DNA of 64,000 nucleotides from an uncultured Ectothiorhodospiraceae bacterium. Lineage in GTDB: Bacteria > Pseudomonadota > Gammaproteobacteria > UBA6429 > Thiohalophilaceae. Shown here piece by piece: positions 6,500 to 15,496 of the stretch (positions within the stretch are counted from its first letter, which is position 1; the number at the start of each line of letters is the position of its first letter). Position numbers and translations under genes: made by a program. Under the pieces are notes generated by a model, which did not search any database, was not told where the DNA came from, and worked only from the letters and a program-made list of their open reading frames with translations. Location: the NCBI GenBank assembly GCA_947260005.1, contig CAMYOL010000017.1, forward strand, positions 38,078 to 102,077, in the 5' to 3' direction.

Positions 6500-8311
6500 A
6501 TGCGAGAGGACATGTCCGATTACATCACTGCTGACCATGCCGGCACGCTCGACGGTTTATTTCGTGAGCGGGTACGCTTATCTGCCGATAAAGCGGCCTA
6601 CACGTATTATGACCGCGATCAAAAACAGTGGGTTGATCTAAGCTGGCAAGATATGGCCAATCTGGTCAGTCGCTGGCAAGCCGCCTTGTCTGAAACCGAA
6701 TTCGAAAAAGGCGATCGCATTGCCATTTGCCTTAAAAATAGCCCAGAGTGGGTCATTACAGACCAGTCCGCCCTCGCACAAGGCCTGGTGGTGGTACCAC
6801 TCTATATTGAAGATCGACCCGATAACATCGCCTACGTTATCCAGGATTCAGGGTCGAGATTATTAGTCATCCAAACGGCCAAACACTGGGAAAACCTCGC
6901 CTCAACGGCACCGGATGCTTTAAAAGGTCTTGAACACGTCGTCGTGGTGGAGGGCGAAGTGAACAACTCTGCTGATGAATTACCCAAAGTGTGGACACTC
7001 AGTGAGTGGGTGGCGCACTTGCCAAATCCGCTCAAGGAACGCGGCGGCGATCCGAATGAGTTAGCGACGATAGTCTATACCTCGGGCACCACCGGCAAAC
7101 CCAAAGGCGTGATGTTAAGCCACAAAAATATTCTCAGCATTGCTGAAGGCTCGGGTAAGCATGTATCCCTACGTAGCGATCAAACCTTGCTGTCCTTTTT
7201 ACCGCTCTCTCACACCTTTGAGCGCACCTGCGGTTATTACACCCCGATGATGTGGGGCATGCACATCACTTATGCTCGTTCCGTGCAAACACTCGCCGAC
7301 GACTTGTTACAGGTCAAACCGAATGTGCTGGTCTCGGTGCCACGTATATTTGAACGTGTATATGAACGTATCCAGGACCAGTTGGCTAACGAATCCGCCA
7401 TAAAACGCTACATCTTCCGTTCTGCGGTAAATACAGGCTGGCGTAACTTCAAGGCTGAGCAAGGCATGGGGCGACGGGGCCCAAGTCATATTTTCTGGCC
7501 TTTATTAAAGAAGAAGGTCGCCAATACCCTGCTCTCCAAGCTAGGCGGAAATCTGGAACTGGCCATTAGCGGAGGCGCCGCATTACCACACCCTGTGGCA
7601 AAGCTCTTTTTGAGCATGGGTCTCAATTTGATTCAGGGCTATGGCATGACGGAAAGCAGCCCGGTGGTTTGTGCCAATAAACCCGATGCGAATGATCCCG
7701 ATAGTGTCGGTTATCCTTTTGATAACATCCAGGTTCGAATTGGAGAAAATGATGAGCTCCAGGTAAACAGCCCAGGCATCATGTTGGGCTATTGGAATAA
7801 CCATAAGGCCACCAATGAAGTGATGACCAAAGATGGCTGGTTACGAACCGGTGATAAGGCTCGCATTGATAACGATATGGTTTACATAACCGGTCGCATC
7901 AAAGACATTCTGGTCATGTCGAATGGCGAAAAAATCCCACCGGTGGACATGGAAGACGCCATTAAACTTGAACCTATTTTTGAGAACGTCGTCATCGTCG
8001 GTGAATCAAAACCTTACCTAAGTGCGATTGTTGTTCTAGACCCAGAGAAATGGGTTAGTCTGGCAAAAGAACACCAGCTCGACCCATTCGATCAAGAGGC
8101 ATTAAACAATAACAAATTGCACAAAACCGTATTACAACAAATCGCCATGGCACTGAAAGATTTTCCTGGCTACGCTAAAGTGCGGCGAGTGGTTTTAAAG
8201 CTGGATCCGTGGACCGTTGATAATGGATTATTAACTCCAACATTAAAAACAAAACGTCAATTAATCATGAACCAATTTGAAACTGATATCGTCGGTATGT
8301 ACGCAAAATAA
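6500..8311 (+). CDS. Long-chain acyl-CoA synthetase (AMP-forming)
   Basis: The 603-residue adenylate-forming enzyme activates a fatty acid with ATP and CoA. P-loop-like motif YTSGTTGKPKGVMLSH, the GYGMTESSPV motif, GWLRTGD and the hinge GRIKDILVMSNGEKI are all present, the order and wording of FadD15-type long-chain ligases. I start at ATG 6500, five bases after the strong Shine-Dalgarno run AAAGGGGGG; the frame is open further upstream but that part has no ligase similarity, and a second ATG at 6512 is possible. It is transcribed divergently from thiS. Confidence 0.9.
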   Translation: MREDMSDYITADHAGTLDGLFRERVRLSADKAAYTYYDRDQKQWVDLSWQDMANLVSRWQAALSETEFEKGDRIAICLKNSPEWVITDQSALAQGLVVVPLYIEDRPDNIAYVIQDSGSRLLVIQTAKHWENLASTAPDALKGLEHVVVVEGEVNNSADELPKVWTLSEWVAHLPNPLKERGGDPNELATIVYTSGTTGKPKGVMLSHKNILSIAEGSGKHVSLRSDQTLLSFLPLSHTFERTCGYYTPMMWGMHITYARSVQTLADDLLQVKPNVLVSVPRIFERVYERIQDQLANESAIKRYIFRSAVNTGWRNFKAEQGMGRRGPSHIFWPLLKKKVANTLLSKLGGNLELAISGGAALPHPVAKLFLSMGLNLIQGYGMTESSPVVCANKPDANDPDSVGYPFDNIQVRIGENDELQVNSPGIMLGYWNNHKATNEVMTKDGWLRTGDKARIDNDMVYITGRIKDILVMSNGEKIPPVDMEDAIKLEPIFENVVIVGESKPYLSAIVVLDPEKWVSLAKEHQLDPFDQEALNNNKLHKTVLQQIAMALKDFPGYAKVRRVVLKLDPWTVDNGLLTPTLKTKRQLIMNQFETDIVGMYAK

Positions 8312-8343
8312 TCGATTTCACTACTTTAATGAGCATCTGATTG

Positions 8344-8826
8344 ATGGAACGCGATGATTTTTTTGGCCTGGATTTTCGAATTAAAAATTTTGATATAAAT
8401 ATCCTTCTAGACTTACTCAGCATTCGCAGTAAGATTGAGGCAATTGAAACCGTTAAACAAATAGCACGTCGTTTTGGCAAATCCAGTACCTTTTTAATGG
8501 TGTCGAAACGACAACAAACTTTAAAATTCCTGAAACCCCTGCTCGAAGATGAATTTAGAGGTTATGACCAGTACTATTATGAAAAAGAAGTCAATACGGC
8601 TTCCGAGAATGACCGACGTTATAATGCAGAAGAGCGAATCCTGGAATATGCATTGATGGTCGCATCAGGCAAAACATATCGAGAACTGAAAAAAGAAGAA
8701 TTTAAACCAGGTTTACACAGCTTGCGCGAACTAAGCAGTGACGAGCGTTATGATCGTCTTTGGGAAGTATTAAACACGATTGAAAAAGACACTATAGACC
8801 AATTTAAAAAAGCACTAGCAAGTTAA
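8344..8826 (+). CDS. Hypothetical cytosolic protein
   Basis: Not recognised. The 160-residue product has no signal peptide or membrane segment and is rich in charged residues; the N-terminal half (FDINILLDLLSIRSKIEAIE, then KQIARRFGKSSTF) looks helical, and the C-terminal half contains a run of K/E helices. It starts 32 bases after the acyl-CoA synthetase stop on the same strand, so it may be cotranscribed. ATG 8344 is preceded in frame by TTG 8341. Codon use resembles the neighbours. Confidence 0.75.
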   Translation: MERDDFFGLDFRIKNFDINILLDLLSIRSKIEAIETVKQIARRFGKSSTFLMVSKRQQTLKFLKPLLEDEFRGYDQYYYEKEVNTASENDRRYNAEERILEYALMVASGKTYRELKKEEFKPGLHSLRELSSDERYDRLWEVLNTIEKDTIDQFKKALAS

Positions 8827-8956
8827 TTTATAAATTTCCTCTTATCATTTAATAGAACGTGTTAGCAGATTTCAAAACAATATATTAATAAACTAACCAT
8901 ACATTATTGACCCGACATATCGGCCACCTGCTAAAAGCAGTAAAAAGGATATTTCA

Positions 8957-10981
8957 ATGAAACGATTTCTAAAATGGTTATTAGGCATCCTGTTCTTTTT
9001 AGTGATTATTTTGATTGGTACCGCGCTTGCATTGCCTTATTTGATTGACCCGAATGAATATAAAGCCGATATCATTGCGCAAATAAAACCGCATATGAAA
9101 GGACGCGACCTAAAGATCCCGGGGGACATTAAACTCTCGGTGTTCCCATGGTTAGGCGCTGAAGTCGGTGAAATGGTGATCGGTAACGCTGAAGGCTTTA
9201 TTTTAAAGCCCTTTATGACCATCAAATACTCCAAAGTACAAATACGTCTGCTATCCTTATTTTCTGACCAACCTGAGATCGGCTCACTCGAATTTAAAGA
9301 CATTAATATCAACCTTCAACAAGATGCGGAAGGTCGAAACAACTGGTCGGATCTAACAAAAGAAGAATTGGCCGTATTAAATCAACCCGGATTGATCAAA
9401 GTAGCCAATTCAACCAATTCAGCCAATTCAACCAAGGCTGCCAACAAGGCAAATGATGGCGGTAAAAGTGAATTTAAAATACCGAACCTCAAGATAACCG
9501 GATTGCATTTTCACAATGTCAAAATTCAGCTGGATGACAAAAAAGCAAAAGATGTTCTGACACTCTCTAAACTCAATATTGATGCCGGCCCGATTAACAA
9601 TCTAAACCCGATCCCGGTCAAGGGTAAATTTAATTTCCATAGCAAAAAGCAGGAAGTCGCGGCCGCGGCGGCCTTTGCCAGCGCCTTAACCATCACCGAG
9701 CAACTGGATGATTTTAATTTTAAAAAGTTCGTCCTCAATACAAATATCTCAGGTAATGCCGTCGGTAATAAAGTGATCAAAACCTCGCTGAGGGTTCCTG
9801 AATTACATATCCAGACGGCCCTGGAAAAAATTAAGGCCAAACCGCTTACGCTTAAAATTGACGACATGTCAGGTGAAGGTCGTTTGACAATCAAACGATT
9901 CACTAAGCCAGTCATACGACTGGGGCTTGATATGAAAAAACTCGACCTCAATAAAATAATACCGAAAACCAGTGCAACGAAACCCGAACCTGCACAACAA
10001 CAAACTAAGCCACAACCGGGATCAGAAGACTATATTCCCACCGTCGATGATATCCTTGAAGGGAAAGACAAAGTCGACGTCATCGATGAATCCGCCAAAT
10101 TATTCGCCCCACTCGCCGTGTTCGGAGGCACCGACACACAAGGCACTATTAATATTGGTCAACTATTGGTTAAAAACCTGGAACTGAAAGATGTAAAAAT
10201 AAATCTGGTTGCCCGCTCTGGTCTGGTCAGCGCCCTGCCTACTGCAAAATTATATGGCGGTACGTATGAAGGTGACATCCAGATTAATACCAAACGTAAA
10301 CCCGCACGCTTAACCAGCCGACAAAAATTTAAAAATATATCGATGGGCCCTGTTACTCTCGCCCTCACCGGCAAAGAAACCTTAACCGGACGCGCGAATT
10401 TCCAGGGGCAATTTTATAGCGCCGGCGATACGCAAAATGCGATCACGGAAAACTTAAGCGGGGATGGTCAATTTAGTGTTCGTGAAGCGAAAATAAAAAC
10501 ACTGGACATCAAACAACTCATTCTCAAAGAAAATTACGAAAAGTTAGAATTCGCCAAAGAAAAACATGAAGATAAGAAGGTTACCGTGTTTAAAACCATG
10601 CGCGGGACCCTGCGTGTAAAAGAAGGCGTTGCTTATAACAAAGACTTCAGTGCCATTGCCCGCCGTATACACTTAAAAGGCCAGGGTTATACCAGCCTGG
10701 TAGATGAAACGGTTAAATATACGGTGACGGCGATACCAAAAAAACCCTTCGGTTTTAATTTAGCGGGCCGCCGTTATGATTTAAAAAACAAAAACATCCG
10801 TACTCACTTCACTGGCCCCTGGTCTCAAATCGAAATCGATAATGATTTAGAAGAAGTATTAAAAGCCGAGTTTAAACAAAGTGAACTTTATAAAGAAAAA
10901 CGCGCCAAAGAAGAAGAGGTTAAAGAATTTATTAAAGAAGAAACGGATAAATTAAAGGAAAAATTTAAAGACAAACTCTAA
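8957..10981 (+). CDS. asmA: AsmA-family inner-membrane protein
   Basis: A 674-residue protein with one N-terminal membrane anchor (about residues 5-27) and a large periplasmic part, the layout of AsmA, a bridge-like protein of the lipid-transfer/VPS13-like class that affects outer-membrane lipid homeostasis. AsmA signatures include DPNEYKADI after the anchor, GDIKLSVFPWLGAEVGEM and, near the end, DLKNKNIRTHFTGPW. A lysine/glutamate-rich tail follows. Residues about 150-162 are a low-complexity NST/NSA run encoded by a 9-base tandem repeat. The order asmA-mutY-yggX is conserved in pseudomonads; an unrelated gene is inserted here. Confidence 0.9.
   Translation: MKRFLKWLLGILFFLVIILIGTALALPYLIDPNEYKADIIAQIKPHMKGRDLKIPGDIKLSVFPWLGAEVGEMVIGNAEGFILKPFMTIKYSKVQIRLLSLFSDQPEIGSLEFKDININLQQDAEGRNNWSDLTKEELAVLNQPGLIKVANSTNSANSTKAANKANDGGKSEFKIPNLKITGLHFHNVKIQLDDKKAKDVLTLSKLNIDAGPINNLNPIPVKGKFNFHSKKQEVAAAAAFASALTITEQLDDFNFKKFVLNTNISGNAVGNKVIKTSLRVPELHIQTALEKIKAKPLTLKIDDMSGEGRLTIKRFTKPVIRLGLDMKKLDLNKIIPKTSATKPEPAQQQTKPQPGSEDYIPTVDDILEGKDKVDVIDESAKLFAPLAVFGGTDTQGTINIGQLLVKNLELKDVKINLVARSGLVSALPTAKLYGGTYEGDIQINTKRKPARLTSRQKFKNISMGPVTLALTGKETLTGRANFQGQFYSAGDTQNAITENLSGDGQFSVREAKIKTLDIKQLILKENYEKLEFAKEKHEDKKVTVFKTMRGTLRVKEGVAYNKDFSAIARRIHLKGQGYTSLVDETVKYTVTAIPKKPFGFNLAGRRYDLKNKNIRTHFTGPWSQIEIDNDLEEVLKAEFKQSELYKEKRAKEEEVKEFIKEETDKLKEKFKDKL
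9404..9433 (+). repeat. 9-base in-frame tandem repeat inside asmA
   Basis: GCCAATTCA, ACCAATTCA, GCCAATTCA, then a partial ACC unit. It encodes alternating ANS/TNS in a linker of AsmA. Because the unit is 9 bases, gain or loss of a copy would keep the frame. Confidence 0.85.
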
Positions 10982-11011
10982 TGAATTTCGAAAAAAATAC
11001 AGCCAACCCGA

Positions 11012-11566
11012 ATGGGTAAAACGTGGATTTGCCTTAGCCTGCTATTACTTTCCTCCACGTTATTAGCTGGTGAATTACTTGATTCTTTTGTCGACGAAAA
11101 AGACGGCCATTTTATTCTAAACCTCGATATGCGTATCGACGGAGAGTTTTATGAGGTCTATGAAATCCTGATCGATTTTAATCACCTCGATAAAGTCAAT
11201 AGCACAATAACATCAAGCCAATTACTTGAATCAGACGATAAAGTGCATAAAGTGCAATTTATCAGTAGTGGCTGTGTCTGGATTATTTGCCAGGAGGTGA
11301 ATCAGGTTGTGATGGTCACCGAACTTGGCAATGGGTATATTATGTCGGATACCATCGCCGAATTGAGCGATATGCGTTATGGGCGGACTTTATGGCAACT
11401 GATTGATGAAGGCGAAACAACCCGAATCAAGTATCATTCGGATCTGGTGCCGGATTTTTGGATTCCACCGCTAATCGGATCCAGCATACTTCAAAATCGT
11501 ATACTCGAAGAAGGCATAAAAACAATCAATGGCATCGAACAGCTCATCAACGCAGCATACGAATAA
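11012..11566 (+). CDS. Exported SRPBCC-fold-like protein
   Basis: The 184-residue product has a signal peptide ending near LLAG (about residue 20) and then a pattern like START/polyketide-cyclase (SRPBCC) proteins: a strand with [18 protein letters not shown], central strands, and a long C-terminal helix ([20 protein letters not shown]). Ligand unknown; periplasmic lipid or quinone-like binding is possible and would fit the AsmA neighbour, but this is inference. Its 3' end overlaps the start of mutY by 38 bases. Cysteines near residue 90 (CVWIIC) may form a disulfide. Confidence 0.7.
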   Translation: MGKTWICLSLLLLSSTLLAGELLDSFVDEKDGHFILNLDMRIDGEFYEVYEILIDFNHLDKVNSTITSSQLLESDDKVHKVQFISSGCVWIICQEVNQVVMVTELGNGYIMSDTIAELSDMRYGRTLWQLIDEGETTRIKYHSDLVPDFWIPPLIGSSILQNRILEEGIKTINGIEQLINAAYE

Positions 11567-12617
11567 CCTCGCTCAGCCCCTGCTTGCCTGGTTTTCAAAG
11601 CACGGCCGCCATGATCTGCCCTGGCAACAGCCGCGAAATGCTTATCGGGTCTGGATCTCTGAAATCATGCTCCAACAAACCCAGGTCACGACGGTTATCC
11701 CTTACTTTGAACGGTTTATGCAAACCTTCAGCAACATAAATGCGTTGGCGAATGCCCCACTGGATGCGGTGTTGCACCTATGGACGGGACTGGGCTATTA
11801 CGCCCGTGCCCGTAACCTGCATAAGGCGGCCCAGCAGATTCAGGCACATCATAACGGTGAGTTTCCAACCGACTTCGAAACCGTGTTGGCCTTACCGGGC
11901 ATTGGCCGTTCAACCGCTGGCGCCATCCTGGCCCAGGCTTATGGACAACGACACGCCATACTGGATGGTAATGTAAAGCGAGTACTCACTCGCCTTTATA
12001 TGATAGAAGGCTGGCCGGGTAACAAAAACGTCGAACAAAGCCTGTGGGAAAAAGCAGAATACCATACCCCGGACGAAAATCTGGTCGACTACACCCAGGC
12101 CATCATGGATCTGGGCGCCACGGTGTGTAAACGCAGCAAACCCGCGTGCACTCTCTGCCCCCTCAATAAGCAGTGCCTGGCCCACGCCTCCGGACAGGAA
12201 ACCAGTTTCCCGACGTCCAAACCCAAAAAAACCAAACCTACCAAACAGACCTGCATGTTGTTGGTAGTCGATGAATCCGGGCAACAAACCTTATTAGAGA
12301 AACGGCCACCAACTGGCATATGGGGCGGTCTATGGAGCTTCCCCGAATGCCAACCCGATGACGATATTGGCGACTGGTGCCGCAATAACTTACAACTCTC
12401 GGTCGCCGCCACACAGCCCTTGGACCCGCTTCGCCATACATTCAGCCACTACCACCTGGATATCCAGCCGATAAAAGTGCAGGCATCTCCACTAGGAGTC
12501 ATGGATTCTGAGCAATTGATTTGGTATAACACCCGCGAGCCTGATGAGCGTGGCCTACCCACCCCCGTTAAGATGTTATTAGACCAGCTCGCGTCAGAGT
12601 ACGACGCGACCGATTGA
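11529..12617 (+). CDS. mutY: A/G-specific adenine DNA glycosylase MutY
   Basis: The 362-residue enzyme removes adenine opposite 8-oxoguanine. Catalytic glutamate lies in [12 protein letters not shown] (about residue 45), the helix-hairpin-helix in [13 protein letters not shown], the catalytic aspartate in [10 protein letters not shown], and the 4Fe-4S ligands in [17 protein letters not shown]. The C-terminal NUDIX-like 8-oxoG recognition domain ([16 protein letters not shown]) is complete. ATG 11529 overlaps the previous gene; start could be slightly later. yggX follows after 10 bases, as in E. coli and Pseudomonas. Confidence 0.97.
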   Translation: MASNSSSTQHTNNLAQPLLAWFSKHGRHDLPWQQPRNAYRVWISEIMLQQTQVTTVIPYFERFMQTFSNINALANAPLDAVLHLWTGLGYYARARNLHKAAQQIQAHHNGEFPTDFETVLALPGIGRSTAGAILAQAYGQRHAILDGNVKRVLTRLYMIEGWPGNKNVEQSLWEKAEYHTPDENLVDYTQAIMDLGATVCKRSKPACTLCPLNKQCLAHASGQETSFPTSKPKKTKPTKQTCMLLVVDESGQQTLLEKRPPTGIWGGLWSFPECQPDDDIGDWCRNNLQLSVAATQPLDPLRHTFSHYHLDIQPIKVQASPLGVMDSEQLIWYNTREPDERGLPTPVKMLLDQLASEYDATD

Positions 12618-12627
12618 GGATGAAACT

Positions 12628-12900
12628 ATGAGCAATATGGTGCAATGTGCCTATCTTGGTAAAGAGGCTGAAGGCCTGGAACGCGCACCCTACCCGGGAG
12701 AATTAGGACAGCGCATCCTGGACAGCATTTCCAAAGAAGCCTGGCAGCTATGGATGAAACACCAAACCATCCTGATTAATGAAAATCGTTTGAGCCCGAT
12801 TGATCCCAAGCATCGGGCCTTTTTAGAGGAACAAATGCAGAAATTTCTGTTTGAAGGCGGTGCGGATGTACCCGAATCCTTCGTTCCACCAGCTAACTGA
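12628..12900 (+). CDS. yggX: Fe(II)-trafficking / oxidative-damage protection protein YggX
   Basis: A 90-residue protein with the YggX pattern [18 protein letters not shown], then [20 protein letters not shown] and a FLFEGG end. It protects Fe-S proteins from oxidation; linkage to mutY is widely conserved. GAGG lies ahead of the ATG. The single cysteine (residue 7) important for activity is present. Confidence 0.95.
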   Translation: MSNMVQCAYLGKEAEGLERAPYPGELGQRILDSISKEAWQLWMKHQTILINENRLSPIDPKHRAFLEEQMQKFLFEGGADVPESFVPPAN

Positions 12901-12982
12901 TTGTTTTTGTTAAAAATTGGCTTAGAAAGGCAGGATCGACCTTGACTCTTGGGGTAACAGCCTGTTTAATACGCCGCTGTTT

Positions 12983-13058
12983 GGCCGGATAGCTCAGTTG
13001 GTAGAGCAGAGGATTGAAAATCCTCGTGTCGGTGGTTCAATTCCACCTCCGGCCACCA
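12983..13058 (+). tRNA. tRNA-Phe (GAA)
   Basis: 76 bases fold into a full cloverleaf: acceptor GGCCGGA/TCCGGCC, D arm GCTC/GAGC, anticodon stem GAGGA/TCCTC with loop TTGAAAA (anticodon GAA), T arm GGTGG/CCACC with TTCAATT, and an encoded ACCA end. The body resembles E. coli tRNA-Phe. It stands alone between yggX and the TelA operon, which ends on the opposite strand 73 bases away; tRNA 3' ends are common integration sites, but no attachment repeat is apparent. Confidence 0.97.
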
Positions 13059-13131
13059 TTTTAAGCCCCAATTTTTATCGACACCATTCCTCTGTTTTAT
13101 ATGAAAGTACAGCTCACAGCGAAGTGACTTA

Positions 13132-13380
13132 TTACGAATCTTTCTGATTGGCCGCCTTACGACGTTCTTTGATCTTCTTTTTTAAATTTGATGAAAACAG
13201 GATCATGGTGTCGCACATGTCATCCATTGATTCGGATACTTTATCGTCAACGCTATGCGCAAACTTGTCGACCGCCTCACCAACATTCTCATCGTAATAT
13301 TGTTTCAGGCCCTCATACGCACCAAGTAAGTGTTTTTTGACGTCATCCAGTGCATCATCTTTATCTTGTTTATCAGACAT
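13132..13380 (-). CDS. Small charged protein, last gene of the TelA operon
   Basis: Not recognised. 82 residues, very rich in D and K, probably fully helical: an acidic first half, a central amphipathic stretch (ESMDDMCDTMILFSSNLKKK) and a basic tail (KKKIKERRKAANQ). No signal peptide or true membrane segment. It begins 12 bases after the stop of telA with its own AGGAG-type site, so it is almost certainly part of that operon and could be a TelA partner or adaptor. Confidence 0.75.
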   Translation of the reverse strand: MSDKQDKDDALDDVKKHLLGAYEGLKQYYDENVGEAVDKFAHSVDDKVSESMDDMCDTMILFSSNLKKKIKERRKAANQKDS

Positions 13381-13392
13381 AATTTAACTCCT

Positions 13393-14631
13393 CTATATAT
13401 CTATATTAAATTGGCTTGATGCCTGACTTCCTTTATTTAATTCGGATATCGCCTGTTCCTGTTCTGAGGTCATTTTATCGAGTTCTACAATGGCACCTGC
13501 CATCTTTGGCAAAGCATCTTGCCGAAAGGTCGAGATATCATTCAATGCCGATTTAATATTGGCAAATGACTGTTTCAACACCTGTAAGTCCACTGTCGGG
13601 GCGGTCGCTTGTTTATGAATTGCCGCGCCCTGCTCTTTTAACATTTGTGCATTTTTAGCAATCAATGAGTTCGCGGTTTCTGCTGATTCCTGTACTTTAT
13701 CAAGGATCATTTTTTGATTAGATAAACCTATGGCGACCGTTGCACCAATTGACAGTGCGGTCACCGTTACCCGTACTGTACGATCGACCCCACGAATCAA
13801 CTCTTTATTGTTTCGGATTAATATTTCGAGCGCAAGAATTCCTTGTTGGTTGACAGCAAGCTGCTGTTGTAAGTCCATAATTCGTTGGTTTAAAGGAAAG
13901 AGAATTTCATCCTTTAAAAAACCCATGCGAGGATCGCTTGTTGGCAAGGTTGCGAGTTGATCGGTTAACTTCTGTTGTATCGCCATGCCCAGTTTAATAG
14001 CCTTTTCTAACCGACCGTTAGAAGCACGCATGCGTTTCTGGTCATCGTATAACGTTATATTATCTCGTTTAAGTTGCTCGCCACCATTAATCAGTGATTG
14101 TTTGATCGCATTAATAACAGTGCTGCCGGTTTCAAACTTGCTAATGTAACGTTTGATGGGCGTACCAATAAAAGGTAAATAACCAAGTACGCGTGAAAAC
14201 CAGCCGGGTGAGAAATCAAGATGTGGCGGCTCTAATGCTTCGACTTGCATTTTAAGGTTAATCAGATCATCAGCAATCTCACTACCATCTTCAGATCGTT
14301 TCGATAGGGTGTGAAGATTACTTTGTTTTAATAAATCACTGGTTCTCGCTGCATCGATTTGCGCATCCGCGCCCATAGTCTCAACTGCTTGCTTTGCATC
14401 ATGAGTAACATCGCCATTTTTAGGATCGATACTTAAAAACTGTTCAACTAACGCATTCGCTTGCTTTTCAGTTTCAGGATCCAGTTCCAGGGCCTTTTGC
14501 ACTTCACTGCCTAAGGCTTCTTTCATCGAAGTCGGCTCAGGGATTTTTTCCAGTTTTTCACTCGCCAGCGTCTCAGTTTCGTGCTTAACCTGTTTTGCCG
14601 TTAAGTCGTCAATTATTTCTATAGAACTCAT
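13393..14631 (-). CDS. TelA-family (toxic-anion resistance) protein
   Basis: The 412-residue protein carries the TelA signature LEPPHLDFSPGWFSRVLGYL, then IKRYISKFETG, RDNITLYDDQKRMR and a long helical body. TelA proteins (KlaA/TelA, B. subtilis YaaN) are cytoplasmic coiled-coil proteins linked to tellurite and membrane-stress resistance, with unknown biochemical activity. AGGAGA precedes the ATG. It follows a two-helix membrane protein, an order like xpaC-yaaN in B. subtilis, and is preceded further upstream by binding-protein/OmpA and vWA genes, implying a role within a trans-envelope system rather than stand-alone anion resistance. Confidence 0.85.
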   Translation of the reverse strand: MSSIEIIDDLTAKQVKHETETLASEKLEKIPEPTSMKEALGSEVQKALELDPETEKQANALVEQFLSIDPKNGDVTHDAKQAVETMGADAQIDAARTSDLLKQSNLHTLSKRSEDGSEIADDLINLKMQVEALEPPHLDFSPGWFSRVLGYLPFIGTPIKRYISKFETGSTVINAIKQSLINGGEQLKRDNITLYDDQKRMRASNGRLEKAIKLGMAIQQKLTDQLATLPTSDPRMGFLKDEILFPLNQRIMDLQQQLAVNQQGILALEILIRNNKELIRGVDRTVRVTVTALSIGATVAIGLSNQKMILDKVQESAETANSLIAKNAQMLKEQGAAIHKQATAPTVDLQVLKQSFANIKSALNDISTFRQDALPKMAGAIVELDKMTSEQEQAISELNKGSQASSQFNIDI

Positions 14632-14675
14632 GATTGTTCTCCTGTTAAATCCCTCAGTGATAATTTTTACTGTGC

Positions 14676-15488
14676 TTAGTTATAATCTTTGCTTCGTTGC
14701 GCGATGTCTTGCAAGTGGCTCATCGCCTGTTCAAGATCCATATCGGCTCGCATATCTTCTGTCTTTAAATCAGTAATCGCGACAATAGCTTCATCCATCC
14801 TGGTCATGGCTTCCTCGTTTTGAGATAAATAAAAATCTATTTTTTGTCTTTGTTTTTTTAAAAGCTCCAAACGCGATTTTAAGGCATCAACCTCTTTTAA
14901 CGTATGTTCACTGCCATTCGGGTTAACCAGTTCGTCCAGTCTTTTGTTAATATAGGTTTCATCAATCGATTGGATACCTTTCATAGTGTTGGCAAGATCG
15001 TTTAAATTATCAAGCGCCCCCAGATAGACCTGTTCGGCCATTGCGTTATAACGTGAATAGGTAATCTCGCCCGGTTTTAATTTACTTTTTAACATACCAT
15101 TAAACGTCAAAAATTTATCGGCTAAACGCTTAAACTGTTTAATCCCTTCCTGCGAGTCAACATCATTTAATACATTTTCTAATTTTAGCGTGTAATCTTT
15201 ACGTTTTTTCTCCAGCTGAGAAAATAATTCCTCAATATAGGCGCTTGCAAACTCCTCTTTACGAAATCCACGATTCACGCCAAATGACAAGATTGATGTT
15301 GCCAAACCACCGATACCTATAACCCAACTTAACAATCCCGCATCAAGTAACAGGCCCGCTATAATACCCAACACCCCAATGACCGCAGGATATAGTACGA
15401 TTGGATGCTGGACGGTTTGTTTCGTGATCGCTGAATTTATCGCCTTAGTCGACAAATCTGCTTTTTTAATATCTTTAAACACGCTCAT
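14676..15488 (-). CDS. Two-helix membrane protein with cytoplasmic coiled coil (XpaC-position)
   Basis: 270 residues. Two hydrophobic segments (about 29-49 and 52-70: VLYPAVIGVLGIIAGLLLDA, then LSWVIGIGGLATSILSFGV) form a hairpin in the membrane; the remainder is K/E-rich helix with clear heptads (LKEVDALKSRLELLKKQRQK). No enzymatic motif is visible. Its position next to TelA equals that of XpaC beside YaaN in B. subtilis, but I do not see sequence similarity strong enough to name it XpaC. Probably anchors TelA at the inner membrane (inference). Confidence 0.75.
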   Translation of the reverse strand: MSVFKDIKKADLSTKAINSAITKQTVQHPIVLYPAVIGVLGIIAGLLLDAGLLSWVIGIGGLATSILSFGVNRGFRKEEFASAYIEELFSQLEKKRKDYTLKLENVLNDVDSQEGIKQFKRLADKFLTFNGMLKSKLKPGEITYSRYNAMAEQVYLGALDNLNDLANTMKGIQSIDETYINKRLDELVNPNGSEHTLKEVDALKSRLELLKKQRQKIDFYLSQNEEAMTRMDEAIVAITDLKTEDMRADMDLEQAMSHLQDIAQRSKDYN

Positions 15489-15496
15489 AATTAAAC

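Noticed and set aside
12983..13131. Attachment site / genomic island beginning at tRNA-Phe
   Set aside because: No integrase and no second copy of the tRNA 3' end in the window; gene composition does not change sharply there.
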